Part shown: positions 1 to 10,466 of the stretch, piece after piece
Numbering within the stretch: position 1 is the stretch's first letter
Layout: each line of letters starts with the position of its first letter
Source: Acanthococcus lagerstroemiae
Taxonomy: Eukaryota > Arthropoda > Insecta > Hemiptera > Eriococcidae
Direction: 5' to 3'
Length of the DNA stretch: 64,000 nt
Assembly (NCBI GenBank): GCA_031841125.1
Contig: CM063113.1
Location: 15,335,312-15,399,311, forward strand
Position numbers and translations under genes: made by a program
The notes under the pieces: model-generated
The model's input: the letters and a program-made list of their open reading frames with translations, nothing else
Told to the model about the DNA's origin: nothing
Databases searched by the model: none

Positions 1-262
1 CGGTTCCCTGAATCTCTGATTCCCTAAACTCTGACAGCCGATAAGCTGATACCTCTGTACTCTGTACCTTACCTACCGGCTACCACGTTGCATGATTAAC
101 ACGATTTGACGATTCACGGTGGTACATTGGACTTTTGGAAGACTCGCGCTGGCTATCCACAGCAGTGTGCAGCCATGCAGTCTTTTATCTTGAAAATTTA
201 TAAGATTAAATGTTCTTCAATATTTGGAAATTCATATCGATATTTTCAAAACGTTAGAAATA

Positions 263-456
263 AGAGGTCTGGCTGACCGAGTGGATAGCGCGCTGGTCTC
301 AGAATCTGGAGTTCCCGGGTTCGAGCCCACGTAACTTCGGCCAGAAAGGAAGAGGGCTAAGACAGCCCTAACAGCCTCCCCGACGTCTCTGAAGTAATGC
401 TCGAAAGGGCGGAATCCAGGACTCGGGTGGAGAGCAAATTAGAAAAAGAGGAATAT
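263..456 (+). repeat. tRNA-derived SINE, family A, copy 1
   Basis: A pol III A-box-like GACCGAGTGGATAG and a B box GGTTCGAGCCC are followed by a body ending in aattagaaaaagag. The body is shared with 46145-46357 and 50926-51100. The 10-bp direct repeat GTTAGAAATA at 253-262 and 457-466 looks like the target duplication. The tRNA-like head is not an intact tRNA gene. Confidence 0.8.
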
Positions 457-652
457 GTTAGAAATATGGATAATATCGAAAATTTTGCCTCTACTAGCCT
501 CTCTGACACCTTATGAATTTTCCCCCAGCACCACATGCGAACTCTATCATAACCCTTGACTAACTGGTTGGGGTATTGTGGTAGTTTGCCACTGATTTTC
601 CCCGCAGTCCGCTGAGTTAGAATATTTCCCTCTCTATGCCGAGAACCTATGA

Positions 653-1090
653 GTATGTGAACTGTTACTAGCCACGTGTCTCGCAATGTTGAACAAACGA
701 CCCACAAGACACATACAACACAACATCAATATTTCAGATGTGTTCCACGAGTATTATGTCTTGTTCCTGAGAACTGAAGGACTGCCACGCTATCTATTTA
801 CTACCACTGGTACTACAGTCGCTTTATTCGCTAGAATGTTCGCAGGTAGAGAATTTACCAGTTTCTGGCATTGCGTAAATTGTTACTAGCCACGTGTCTC
901 GCAATGTTGAGCAAACGACTCACAAGACACATACAATTCCACACCAATCCTTCAGATATTGGCTGTAACGTGTTCTTCGAGTATAATAATGTCCTGTTCT
1001 TGAGAACTAAAGACTATAGAGCACGCTATATATTAACTGCAATCGGTACCATTGTTGCTAGGATGTTTGCGGGGAGAGAGTTTACTTAGT
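653..1090 (-). repeat. Two tandem partial SINE family B copies
   Basis: Two consecutive segments (about 653-866 and 877-1085) both begin gttactagccacgtgtctcgc. Each is the reverse complement of the 3' body of the family B repeat seen at 3000-3420, 27562-27985 and 34860-35199. Both lack the tRNA-like head. The small frames here are part of the repeat. Confidence 0.7.
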
Positions 1091-1110
1091 TTTCTGATAT
1101 TGGGAATGGA

Positions 1111-1547
1111 ACACTCGTCGCTATGCGGGTGAACAGAGGAAGCTCGTTGCTTCTATTGTGTTTGTGTAAAAAATCATCTGTGGTTATCTGTGATTCAGTT
1201 GGAGGTTGTTGGGAGGCATGTAGAAAAAGGAGAGATGAGCTGCTGGCTGCTCGCTGCAACACTCGCTAAGATCGGAGATGGGCGCAACAGGTCACGACAA
1301 CACTCAGCTGTAGAGCGACTGAGTGAATAGATGGAAAGAAATGCCCGGAACGATGAATGATCTCTGTTGCTGACTATTGACTAACTGAGACTGAAAATGA
1401 AAATACCTACCAGTGCCTTATTGGATTCCCAAGTAACGATCATTTTTAAAGAATTTTTCACGTTCATTACAATATTACTCAATTTTTCTAAGGAAGAGGG
1501 GAGTTGAGCCGTCCGTAAGATTACGTAAAACTCTTTAATCTTTTTCA
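1111..1547. other. Unassigned stretch
   Basis: No frame, splice pattern or repeat that I recognise. It contains several short stem-like CACTCG/ACACTC words but nothing I would call. Confidence 0.4.
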
Positions 1548-1774
1548 TTTATAAATCTTGAAGACTCTACCAGACTCGTTTAGCACTAGTTCAGGTTTAT
1601 CAAACACATTTAAGACAATCTGAATTCGTTCAAAACTCGTTTACGGCTCTTTATGATTCTTCCAAATTTGATTAAGGCTCTCCAAGATCTGATCAAGATT
1701 TATTAAAAATTTCTCAAGATTAAGCAAGATACGTCAGTACTCATTTAGAATTTTTCCACACTTATTTAATTAGG
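1548..1774 (+). repeat. Degenerate AGACTC-type short-repeat array, block 1
   Basis: Loose 10-13-bp units of the form aagactcgttt/aggctctttatga follow one another without exact copies. The same texture recurs in ten other blocks of the window. A LINE relic begins directly at its right edge. Confidence 0.6.
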
Positions 1775-2812
1775 GTAATTCAGAATAGCTATAAAGAAGC
1801 AAAAGCCCATATAAAATAGGACAAGAAGGGAAGATCATTCAAAATAGAAAGGGGAGTTGAACAGGGACATCTCCTACCCCCAAATATCTTCAATGCGATA
1901 CTAGAAGAAATATTCAGAGAAATGGTGTGGGATGAGAAAGGCATACAGATCAACGGAAAATGGCTTAGTAATTTACGCTCTGCTGTTGATCTAGTAATGG
2001 TCGGGAAAGACATTGAGAAATTGAAGGTCATGGCAAGGGAATCACAAGAAGCAAGCGAATCCAAAGGTCTAACCATAAATACTAGCAAAACAAAATTCAT
2101 GTCAAATAAATCGGAAGCCAGACTTGAGATGAAAGGAATCGTGAACAGGTCAAGGAATACAAATATCTAAGCCAAACAATATCTATGGAAAATAAAATGA
2201 AGACGGAAATGAACAATATAATTCAAAATATCTGGAAAAAATTCTGGTCTCCTAAAACCATACTCACAGGTAAAAGCAAAATCGAAACAAAAATAAAATT
2301 CTAAGCTCGTGCGTAATCCCAGTATTACTTTACGGCTCTCTCTCTCTTGAACCACAACAATGAAACAAGCTAGAAGGCTCCAAGTAACTCATAACAGTAT
2401 GCTAAAAAGCATCCTCAAACTGAAGCTAAAGGACAAAATAAGCATAAGAACACTAAGGGAAAAAACAGCAACTCAAAGTACAATATACCAAATAAAAAGA
2501 CAGAAATTCAAATATGCAGGGCACATAATAGGGGAGAAACAAGAAAAGTGGAACAAGTTATTAACGGAGTGGACGCCCTACAATCATAAAAGAAAACCAG
2601 AATGACCCCCCCCCCCACCCACAAGATGGAGGGATGAGTTGGAAAATACAGCGGGAACAATGTGGGGAATGGTAGCAACTGGTCGTTCACGGTGGCGTCG
2701 AGTAGGAGAGGCTTATGCCCAACTGGTAAACTTTAACCATCTAAGTAGCAATGTAATAGAAATAAGTTAAAATATAAGTTGCGAACTAAGCTGATTAAGA
2801 AAGAAAGAAAAA
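1775..2812 (+). pseudogene. LINE (non-LTR retrotransposon) reverse-transcriptase relic 1
   Basis: Translation in shifting frames shows G-V-E-Q-G-H with I-F-N-A-I-L-E-E-I-F (RT domain B) and G-K-W-L-S-N-L-R. The catalytic F/Y-A-D-D position reads S-A-V-D. Then come G-L-T-I-N-T-S-K-T-K-F-M, a downstream R-W-R-D-E-L-E segment, and W-R-R-V-G-E-A-Y-A-Q near the end. It finishes in an aagaaagaaagaaaaaa tail. The loss of YADD, stops and frameshifts make it a dead 5'-truncated copy. It sits between AGACTC array blocks, consistent with insertion into one array. An 11-C run lies at 2606-2616. Confidence 0.8.
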
Positions 2813-2998
2813 ATGATCTTGTTTAGCCGTACTGACTGTTCTACACTCTTCCGAGACTTTTTATAACTCTCCCAGACTTCATTGAGATTCTTCAAGAGTT
2901 CATTAAGACTTACAAAGATTCTTTCACACCTGTTTGAGACAAATAGACGTTCTTAAAGGCTCTTCCAAAGTTTGTAGAGGTATGCTAAGACTGTTTAG
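2813..2998 (+). repeat. Degenerate AGACTC-type array, block 2
   Basis: Same texture as 1548-1774 (ctgttctacactcttccgagac, cattaagact). It lies between the LINE tail and a SINE family B copy. Confidence 0.55.
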
Positions 2999-2999
2999 A

Positions 3000-3425
3000 G
3001 TCGCTTTGTGGTTGAGTGGTAAGGTGCTCGCTTCGCAATCCTTGCGTCTCGGGTTCAATCCCACTAGCGCTGGAAAGCTAGTGATATTCGACTACCTCAC
3101 CAATATCCTGGCGAACAGAGCGATTAAAGTATTAATTCAGGTAGAAAGATAACGCGCCCTGTAACTCCGCCAGATCGACTGAGCACGGCATTACATTCGC
3201 AGGGCGTGTTACCACCCAGTCAGAAAGATTCGGTACTGTGCGTGCGTACGTTTTAATCAGCTTACTCAACATTGTGAAAACATACGGCTAGTAAGTGAAC
3301 TGCGGCTGCACACTAAGGAAACCTCTAACGCAACAAATATGAGGCAAGCAATGGCAAACTATCTCGACTACCGCTGCCAGGAAAAGTCGCAACCGCGATC
3401 CCCGAGGCTTTAGCCATGAAGCATA
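3000..3425 (+). repeat. SINE family B, near full-length copy
   Basis: It starts with a tRNA-like head: A-box-like GTGGTTGAGTGGTAAGG and B box GGTTCAATCCC. The roughly 350-bp body is shared with at least five other copies in the window. No CCA-ready acceptor stem is visible, so this is a tRNA-derived repeat and not a tRNA gene. It lies inside an AGACTC array. Confidence 0.75.
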
Positions 3426-3655
3426 AGGATCCACGAGACTGTTCGAGATTTGTTTAAGATTTCTCATAACTCTTCAAAACTTGATCATGACTTTTTAGGC
3501 CTCCTTAAGGCCCACTAAGGCTTTTCAAGATCCACTGAAAAACGTTGCAAACTTGTCTGAGCTTGTGTAAGACTCTAATAAACTTGTTTATAATTCCTCG
3601 AAGTTCTTTTGCAGCCTTGTTTGAGATTAGGTCAGACTTTGTCATTCCTGAAGTG
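3426..3655 (+). repeat. Degenerate AGACTC-type array, block 3
   Basis: Continuation of the short-unit texture (gagatttgtttaagatttctcataactcttc) after the SINE. Blocks 1-3 are probably one original array split by a LINE and a SINE. Confidence 0.55.
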
Positions 3656-4947
3656 TTTTCTTTTCACTTTTTCTCCCAAGGGGAATGAACTGTCCTCATC
3701 CCCTTCTCCGTGAATCCACAACTGCCTGTGGTGAGCTCTAATCAGTGCCAGCTACTGTTCCAAATTGACACCACACTCGAGGTCAAGCTACTGGACACAA
3801 TCAAAGTTACACAGGGAAACTCGATTGCAATCTTCCTTGTTTTCCTTTCTCAACAAGAAGATTACATTATTCGGTGACAAATTACGTGCACTCCAGCACC
3901 GGTTCCGGTTCGCCATCAACTCTCGGACATATCCGAACTTCCGAAGGCCCTTTGTGCTGGTCCAGTTCCTAGTCTCAGCTAACCGTTTGCGTCTGGTCGT
4001 CGTCGCTGTCCATGTAGACGGCCGGAAACCATTTTCGTATTTCTTCTCCGTTACACGCGGACTTGCCGAGTGCGGACCGCGACTGTGCGACTTTCAACAA
4101 CGGGCTTAATGAAGTAATCGGGTTTAATGAGCTGTTGCAACCTGCACGAACACGCATCCGCGTTTGACCCGGAGCGAACTATACGGTACAGATGTACGGA
4201 GTCGCACACAGGCCATCCGCACCGAATGCGGGCATCGCTACTCCAGGAAATAACACTTGAACGAAATCATATTCTTGTCATACGTGGTCAGCGCGACCGC
4301 GAGGCCGCGTATCGTTTTAAGTTCTCTCGCCGGAATGCAGTCCCAGTCCGCCGCCTTACATAATTGCTTTATAACCTCTATTCTATTTATTTGAAGGCAG
4401 ATTTATAATATATAGAATATGTGCTTATTCTACATCGAACTCGCATACACGGGAGTAAAAATATAGTCAAAGAAACCCGCCAGATGAATGAGAAATGCCA
4501 GTGTCGGTGTGAACCTGTGGACCGCTGTGCTGGAGAAATCGCCAAACGGTTTGCGTCACGCGAGTATACCAAACATATTGCACGGTAATTTGTCAGAAAA
4601 ATTGAGGCAGTTTTCACTGTCAGTGGCTAAGACGTTAAGAAACACGGAGAGGTACATTCCACTGATGGAGCCGTCAGGAGGCGGTGCGACCGTCCCTTTA
4701 CATCAATTTCGGTAGGCGCAAAAACCCAAAAATCATGAGATGTGGATTAATTATCTCGATTTGAGAGAGGCGGCAGAGCAACTCCAATTAGGGAGCCGTT
4801 ACGAGGAAAGTTTGAAAATTCAGGAAAATTCTCAAGCGTTAACGGGAAACTCGAAGATAAAACTGAGAACTGGGAAGTCGTGGATGCAACCCGGCTCAGT
4901 TATGTTCTTGGTGAAGAAACAGAAGAGACCAAGTTTTCAACATGTAT
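3656..4947. other. Unassigned stretch with a CpG-rich core
   Basis: About 3880-4340 is richer in CpG than its surroundings and carries several overlapping short frames on both strands (up to 114 codons). None resembles a protein I know and none has clear splice context. It could be an unannotated non-coding exon or promoter; nothing decides this. Confidence 0.3.
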
Positions 4948-5152
4948 GAACATCGAGCGAGAAAATAAGAGTTTCAAAAATTGTGATCAGATCAGCTGAT
5001 TGCCGGCCCAGTACCAGAATTCTTTTATGGGGGTGGATTTTATGGTACTGACATCAAGCGAGAAAATAAGAATTTCAAAACTTGTTATCTGGTCACCTGA
5101 TGGCAGACTCGGCACCAGAATTCTTTTACGGGGTGGATTTTATGGTAGTGAC
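4948..5152. repeat. Tandem duplication, two units of about 102 bp
   Basis: Both units begin acatc(g/a)agcgagaaaata and end ggtggattttatggta(c/g)tg. They differ by scattered substitutions. No coding frame is conserved between them. Confidence 0.8.
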
Positions 5153-5240
5153 TCTTAAAAATAATAAAAACACTCATTCGCGAATGAAGCGAGTAAAATT
5201 TTTTCAATTTTTCGGAGACTTTTCATCGAAGTTCTATTTT

Positions 5241-5587
5241 CAGGGTGTCTAACAATTTGAAAATTAAAAATATTGGACTTTTATTGGATTTTCATTGGAC
5301 TCTTTTAGACAGGGCTGGCCAATTTCAAATCAGGCAACGTAAACATTCACGCTGCTTTGACTGCAAAGTCTGTGTGATATTAACTGATTCAACGTGATTG
5401 AACGCAAAAATTGAGTAAGACACATAGTGATCGAAGTTGAGTTTTCGGCAGCACTACATTATTATTATTCCTAATTTTTCAATTTTCATTGAACCTATAT
5501 TAAAACAATTGCACTTTTATTGGACTTATTGGACCATTTTTCAAATATTGGACTTCTATTGGACTTATTGACCCAGTAGACACCCTG
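5241..5587. mobile_element. hAT-like MITE with CAGGGTGTCTA ends
   Basis: The left end is CAGGGTGTCTAAC and the right end, reverse-complemented, is CAGGGTGTCTACTG. The interior repeats the word attggactttta several times. Flanks share only ATTTT, so an 8-bp target duplication is not proven. A related right end (cagacactctg) is at 23331-23341. Confidence 0.6.
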
Positions 5588-5639
5588 ATTTTGGACTTTC
5601 AAGAAGGGAGGATTATCCCCCAAATGCCCCTTTAAAATC

Positions 5640-6290
5640 GACTATGGCTGACTGAGTTCAGACTCATGCAGACTAGCTAAAACTCATTCTCATTCTGTTA
5701 TAACCAACCAAGGCTCGTCCACATTCCCAAACTCCGGTAGGGCAATCAGGACTCTCATCGTCTCATTAGACTCTTTTAAAACAGATTTAGGCTCTGCCCA
5801 GATACGACTTGGTTAAATTATTTCATGATTCCCGCGGATTTGGCGATCGCCAATTTGAATTCAGCATTTCATTCACTCTTGTTAAGATGCATTAAGCTGC
5901 TGTCAAGCTTCTGTAAGATTTAATTAAACGATGTTAAGGCTCATCCACGTTTATTAAACCAGCCTTGAGACTCATTCCGACTGTTTTACGAGTCATTCAG
6001 GTTCTTTTGTAACTTGCAGAGAATCATTAGGCTGTTCTAAAACTCGTTCAATAATTTTAAAATTCACTCACACTCTGTTGAGACTCATTAAGCATCTTAA
6101 AGATTCAAGCAAACTATGTAAAAACTTACTCAAACCTATCAAAACTACTTCAAGACTCATTCGACCCTTTCAGGATTTTCATCAGAACTGCGTTAGGTTT
6201 TGTTAAGACCCTGGCAAGGCCGATACCGATTCAGTAATGACTGATGAAAACTCATCCTGTTATTGCCAGGACTCATTCAGGATCCTTTAA
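5640..6290 (+). repeat. Degenerate AGACTC-type array, block 4
   Basis: About 650 bp of consecutive 10-13-bp degenerate units (agactcattaag, ttcaagactcattc, ttgagactcattcc). No exact higher-order period is visible. Confidence 0.65.
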
Positions 6291-6293
6291 GAC

Positions 6294-6450
6294 ATGGGTG
6301 TAGATAGCTCCGTCTTAGGGGGAGGGGGGCTAACAAATATTTTTATCTGTCTTCCCTGACCATTTACATCCTCCTTCTACGATTTGCCTCACATAACTCC
6401 TGAAGAAACCTTATTTTTGCAAGGGGGAGGGGATCCAGACCTAGCTCTAA
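6294..6450. repeat. Short dispersed repeat with GTAGATAGC start
   Basis: This segment (gggtgtagatagctccgt to ggggatccagacctagc) matches 43718-43890 in order. Shared words include cttccctgac/cttccctatgac and cacataa(c/t)tcct. It is probably a MITE relic; target duplications are not evident. Confidence 0.5.
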
Positions 6451-6689
6451 GAATTGGCTGAGATATTTTCTGACCAGGGCTCTAGCGCAGCAAATTTATT
6501 AACGGGAAGATAATCAGGAATTCTCCATCTGTTGACGCGAAAGAACATAAAATTTTCCAAATATTGTAAAAAAAAAAAAAAAAAAGCTCTTAAGATGCAT
6601 GAATTTTCTAACTGAACGCCTGAAATCGTAAATTTGCATACTCTGAAAGATAATCTCCCATCGCAATGGTCCTGTTTCTTACTTATTTA

Positions 6690-7155
6690 GAATTAGTTTA
6701 AATTTATTCGCACTCACTCAGGGTTCTTTAAGATTTATTCAGTCACCCTTCTAACTCGTTAAAACTACTCAGGTTCCTTTAGGCCTAGTTCAGACTTATT
6801 TAGAGATGTCTGAAACTGATTCCAACTCCGCGGAGATTTATTCGACTGCCGTAGGTCTTCTTAACATTCATTTCTCAACATTTATCAGAGTCTTTCGAAA
6901 CTTATTCAGATATAAATTTCAGTCCGACTACGTTAAGTCTTCTTAGACTTATGAAGATTGCGACAAGAAGACCTACTCAAAACACTTCGAGATTTTTAAC
7001 AACGTTTCGATCCTCTATTGACTCATTAATAATTCACTGAAGTTACACTCTAAGATTGTTGGAATTCATCTAGACTTAAGAGCGTTGAAACTCACCAATA
7101 CTAGATAGTCTGTTGAAGATATTTAGAGACTCTTTAAAACTCCTTAATCCTCTCG
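6690..7155 (+). repeat. Degenerate AGACTC-type array, block 5
   Basis: Same texture as block 4. It is interrupted at its right edge by a LINE relic and resumes at 8030. Confidence 0.6.
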
Positions 7156-8029
7156 TCACTCTTGTTCAATATATACGCCGAAGCCATATTCAAAGAAGCA
7201 ATCAACGAAGACTCTGGCGGCATAATAGTTAATGGGACAGTCATAAACAACATCCGATATGCAGACGACACCGTCATCATTGCCAGAAACTAAGCAGAAG
7301 TACAGAGGATGATGAACGAAGTAGTACGACGAAGTGAAACCTTTGGACTAGCTTTAAACACGTCAAAAACCAAACGCATGCTCTTCTCAAAACAACCGAC
7401 AAAAGCGGACCTCCTAATAAACGGTGTCAAAATCGAGCAGGTATCCTCCATTAAATATCTCGGCGCAACACTAAATGAGATAAACGAAAATAGAGAAGAA
7501 ATTCATAGCAGAATTGAACATGCCAGAAGAGCTTTCCTAACCATGAGAAACTTTTTCACAAGAACCGAACTAACCTTGGACTTGAGACTAAGAATGATCC
7601 GCTGCTATATATTCTCTATAGCACTATACGGTTGCGAAAGCTGGCACTTGACCCAAGCACCGAGGATAAAATAACGGCATTCGAAATGTATAGAAGAATG
7701 TTGAAAATATCGTGGACCCAAAAAATTACGAACGCTGAAGTCCTCAGAAGGTTAAATAAAAACACGAGCTTCTAACGATAATTAAAAAGAAGAAAACTAC
7801 AATATTTAGGCCACGTACTAAGCGGCCTCAAATACGGACTCGTCAAGTTAATAATAGAAGGAAAAATCAACGGAAAACGATCAATAGAAAGACGCCAAAA
7901 TTCGTGGCTAAAAGACCTCAGAAGATGGCTGGGCTGCCTGTCCATCGAGATCCGCATCGAAAATTCAAATTGCCATCTGGATAACCAACCTCCTTTAGGA
8001 GACGGTGGAAGAAGAAGAAGAATATTGGG
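7156..8029 (+). pseudogene. LINE reverse-transcriptase relic 2
   Basis: A 5'-truncated copy starts inside the RT domain with L-F-N-I-Y-A-E-A-I-F. It then reads N-N-I-R-Y-A-D-D-T-V-I-I-A at about 7247-7282, so the catalytic YADD is intact. A stop follows at 7292. From 7309 a 121-codon frame carries G-L-A-L-N-T-S-K-T-K, K-Y-L-G-A-T-L and L-Y-G-C-E-S-W. The C-terminal part (R-R-K-L-Q-Y-L-G-H-V-L, then S-W-L-K-D-L-R) needs frame changes. It ends in a (GAA)n tail at about 8015-8023. The residue pattern fits LINE ORF2 of jockey/RTE-like elements; the clade is not decided. It sits within an AGACTC array. Confidence 0.88.
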
Positions 8030-8275
8030 TTAGAACTTTTCGAAGACTTCTTAAAACTGATGAAAAATCGTTAAAATTCCGAGGCACTTCAGATACTCTT
8101 GAACCTCTGTTGAGACTGACTGACACTCATTAAGACTCGTCAGACTTATGAAGATCAAGTCAAGTAGGTCCAGGCTTAGAGGCGACTCAATTAAACTCCG
8201 ACTAGAATCATTCAGACTCGACTGAGACTCAATCGGTTGTCTTAAAGACTTATAAAATCGAATAGCAATTTTTCA
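8030..8275 (+). repeat. Degenerate AGACTC-type array, block 6
   Basis: Units such as gagactgactgacactcattaagactcgtc follow the LINE tail and continue block 5. Confidence 0.55.
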
Positions 8276-9143
8276 AAAACGATATGCCAAAATTTGACAT
8301 TTTGAGTAAGCGATCCATTTGATAGAGCGGATCAGTCGAGATAACCCTATCAAATCACCATACCAGACGCATATTTATTCCGATATTTGGGTTCAATGAC
8401 CACTACCGCTCATAACAATAATCGATGTTCAAGGCAGTTTTTTATGCTCGTAAAAAATTAATTGTTTGGATGTTAAAACGTTTTAGAATTGACTAAGGCT
8501 TTTTGAAAAGGAATTCAATTGCAGAAAGATAGAGAAATTTCTTGTAGAGTCTCAATCCTGGTTCTGAACTCAATTTCCCCCCTGGTGAGGCACAGAGCAT
8601 AGTGCTAGTAAATAGAGCTTGGAGTGTGTCGAGTGTTGTTCCTTCAACTACAGGAAGAGAGATAGAAAAATCTCAGAAATCTCGATTCTTAGATTCTACA
8701 TTTCTTCTCCCCGTCTGTATATCTTTTTACTGAAGGTGAAGGAGCCGGAGGGCACATATTTAGTATATCCGTACGAATATTTTCGTTGAACTGCAGTATT
8801 TATCAACTATTAGGTCACTAGGTATTCAGGTATGATGTCAAAACATCGGAGGAAGCCTTGTTTTCACCACCCTCCCCCGCCATCCGTATCTGAAAATCAA
8901 ACCCAAAAACATGACAGGGGTACTATTGATTCCTCCCGTCTCAGTAGCGCAACCAACAGGGAGGGTCGATTGGTCTGGACCCCCTCGCTATTTCGTCAAA
9001 TAGCTTTTTTCCCTAATTTTAGCACTCCCCAATCCTTTCTGTCAAGACCAGACCCTCTCTCGAACACCAAGTTGGTTATGCCGCTGTCCCGTCTGACTGA
9101 TCGGTTATCACAGCAATGAATACGATTTATGGAGCATCTACCT
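8276..9143. other. Unassigned upstream stretch
   Basis: Includes a 95-codon frame at 8832-9119 without recognisable domains. No promoter motif that I would defend. Confidence 0.35.
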
Positions 9144-9440
9144 TTATAAAGGTAGCCGTTCAGGATGAGCAGCTGCTTTCACCTTCCTAGCTTGACTGAT
9201 TTCTTCGACTGAAGCCGCCTCACGATTGGGCGGATACTGATGTTGGGACTCCAGTGGCCCTTTCATAATAGTGACGATTCCATTTGGCGTAGGCACCGTT
9301 GTTAGTACTCGAGCTCTACACTCTCTGCTTCGTACCTTACGGCACCGGCAGTCCCAACAGACTCTTCCCTTGCTGGATTGAGAGCCTAGGTAGATGTACC
9401 CATCTACGCGGAGCTTACCGGCTATCACTTTCGCTCCCAT
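9144..9440 (-). pseudogene. FLYWCH-type zinc-finger domain relic
   Basis: A 98-codon frame. It reads ...R-V-D-G-Y-I-Y-L-G-S..., then C-W-D-C-R-C-R-K, C-R-A-R-V-L-T-T and, about 20 residues on, S-Q-H-Q-Y-P-P. The order G-Y-x-Y, W-x-C, C-x-A-R-x-x-T and H-x-x-x-P is that of a FLYWCH zinc finger, with the final H-x-H partly altered (H-Q-Y). Such fingers occur in host chromatin proteins and at the N-terminus of Mutator-like transposases. A stop precedes the ATG in frame and the downstream reading closes at once. It is therefore an isolated domain, more likely a decayed mobile element or retrocopy than a working exon. Confidence 0.6.
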
Positions 9441-9684
9441 CCTTTCTCGAAGTCCGTTCTACGAAGTACGGATAATTGCGAAGTGGACGTACCCCAGTTA
9501 CAGTGCGGCAGTGTTTCCATGGAAAAGCAAACAGCGATAAATCTTCGAACATTTCAAAAAATTTTCGGCCATCTGTCTAGTCGGGAAAAAAACTTTCGAG
9601 AAAAAATTATTCGGGAAAAACGCGCTCGTGAAATTGTCGACGGGAATGGAAACCTGAACCATAAAAAAACGAGAGAAGAGAAGG

Positions 9685-10060
9685 ATTGAAGCTTTTGAGA
9701 TGTAGTGCTATAGGCGGATACTTGGTATCAAATGGACGGACAAGGTAAGAAATGAGGAAGTACTCAACAGAGTAGGAGATAAAGTGGATATTTAGAATTG
9801 TCTGAAAAGGAGGGGTGATAAATTCATAGGGCATAACTTGAGGCACTCAGGAATAATATCACTGCTGCTAGAAAAAAGGGTGAAAAGAATGAATCGGAAG
9901 GGTCGGCCAGGATTCCAGTACGTTCAACAGAGTATTGAGGATGTCAAATGTCAGAGTTGAAATGAAGGAACTCGAACAAGATAGCGAAACATGAAGAGCT
10001 GCATCAAACCGGTCGTAAGACTGATAACCTCATCATCAACATCATATAAATATTCGGCAT
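9685..10060 (+). pseudogene. LINE ORF2 C-terminal relic 3
   Basis: One frame with four stops reads E-A-F-E-M-stop-C-Y-R-R-I-L-G-I-K-W-T-D-K-V-R-N-E-E-V-L. It continues as I-G-H-N-L-R-H, then K-G-R-P-G-F-Q-Y-V-Q-Q, and ends in a tcatcatcaacatcat tail. These are the conserved residues after the RT domain of LINE ORF2. It ends about 240 bp before the first coding exon of the CRAL-TRIO gene, so it may overlap that gene's 5' UTR or promoter. Confidence 0.7.
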
Positions 10061-10300
10061 ACGGAATAATTATAATTGCTTAATCGAATACAGCAAGCTG
10101 TAGAATTAAGTTTCAAAGTAGCCGTAGATTATTCAAAACAATCTAGAATGACGAACAACTGTGGCTCTTCTTCGACTCTCACTCACATACGACAGTATAT
10201 GCCACAACACCCAGCTTATTAACGAATAGTAGAGCGTAATAATTATTTGCCGGCTCGCAAGATACTCTTGACTTTGAAAATTATGATAAATGAATTTCAG

Positions 10301-10466
10301 AACCTCATCATGGCCGCGATATGGGACGAGGACGCCAAAACCTGGGAGGCGCACTACGCGAGATGTCGCAAGGAACTGGGCATGACGAAAGAAACGATCG
10401 AGAGAGACGTCGGGCACCTAAAAAACTGGCTGAAGAATCATCCTTATCTGCCACCGCTCGTTGGAG
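10301..10466 (+). CDS. CRAL-TRIO gene exon 1 (start codon at 10310)
   Basis: Contains residues 1-52 (begins MAAIWDEDAK, ends PYLPPLVG) and one base of codon 53. The ATG at 10310 has A at -3 and G at +4. The frame is open upstream to 10247, but a tttcag lies immediately before 10301, so 10301-10309 is read as 5' UTR after a possible upstream non-coding exon. The pyrimidine tract there is weak, so 10301 may not be a true acceptor. The donor is GTCAGT at 10467. Phase 1 is confirmed by exon 2, which completes a Val codon and continues DENQWLENYL. Confidence 0.88.

Noticed and set aside
263..340. Possible tRNA gene
   Set aside because: A and B boxes are present but no acceptor stem pairs; the same head with a shared body occurs three times, so it is a SINE.
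3000..3075. Possible tRNA gene
   Set aside because: The stems do not close and the segment is the head of the SINE B family.
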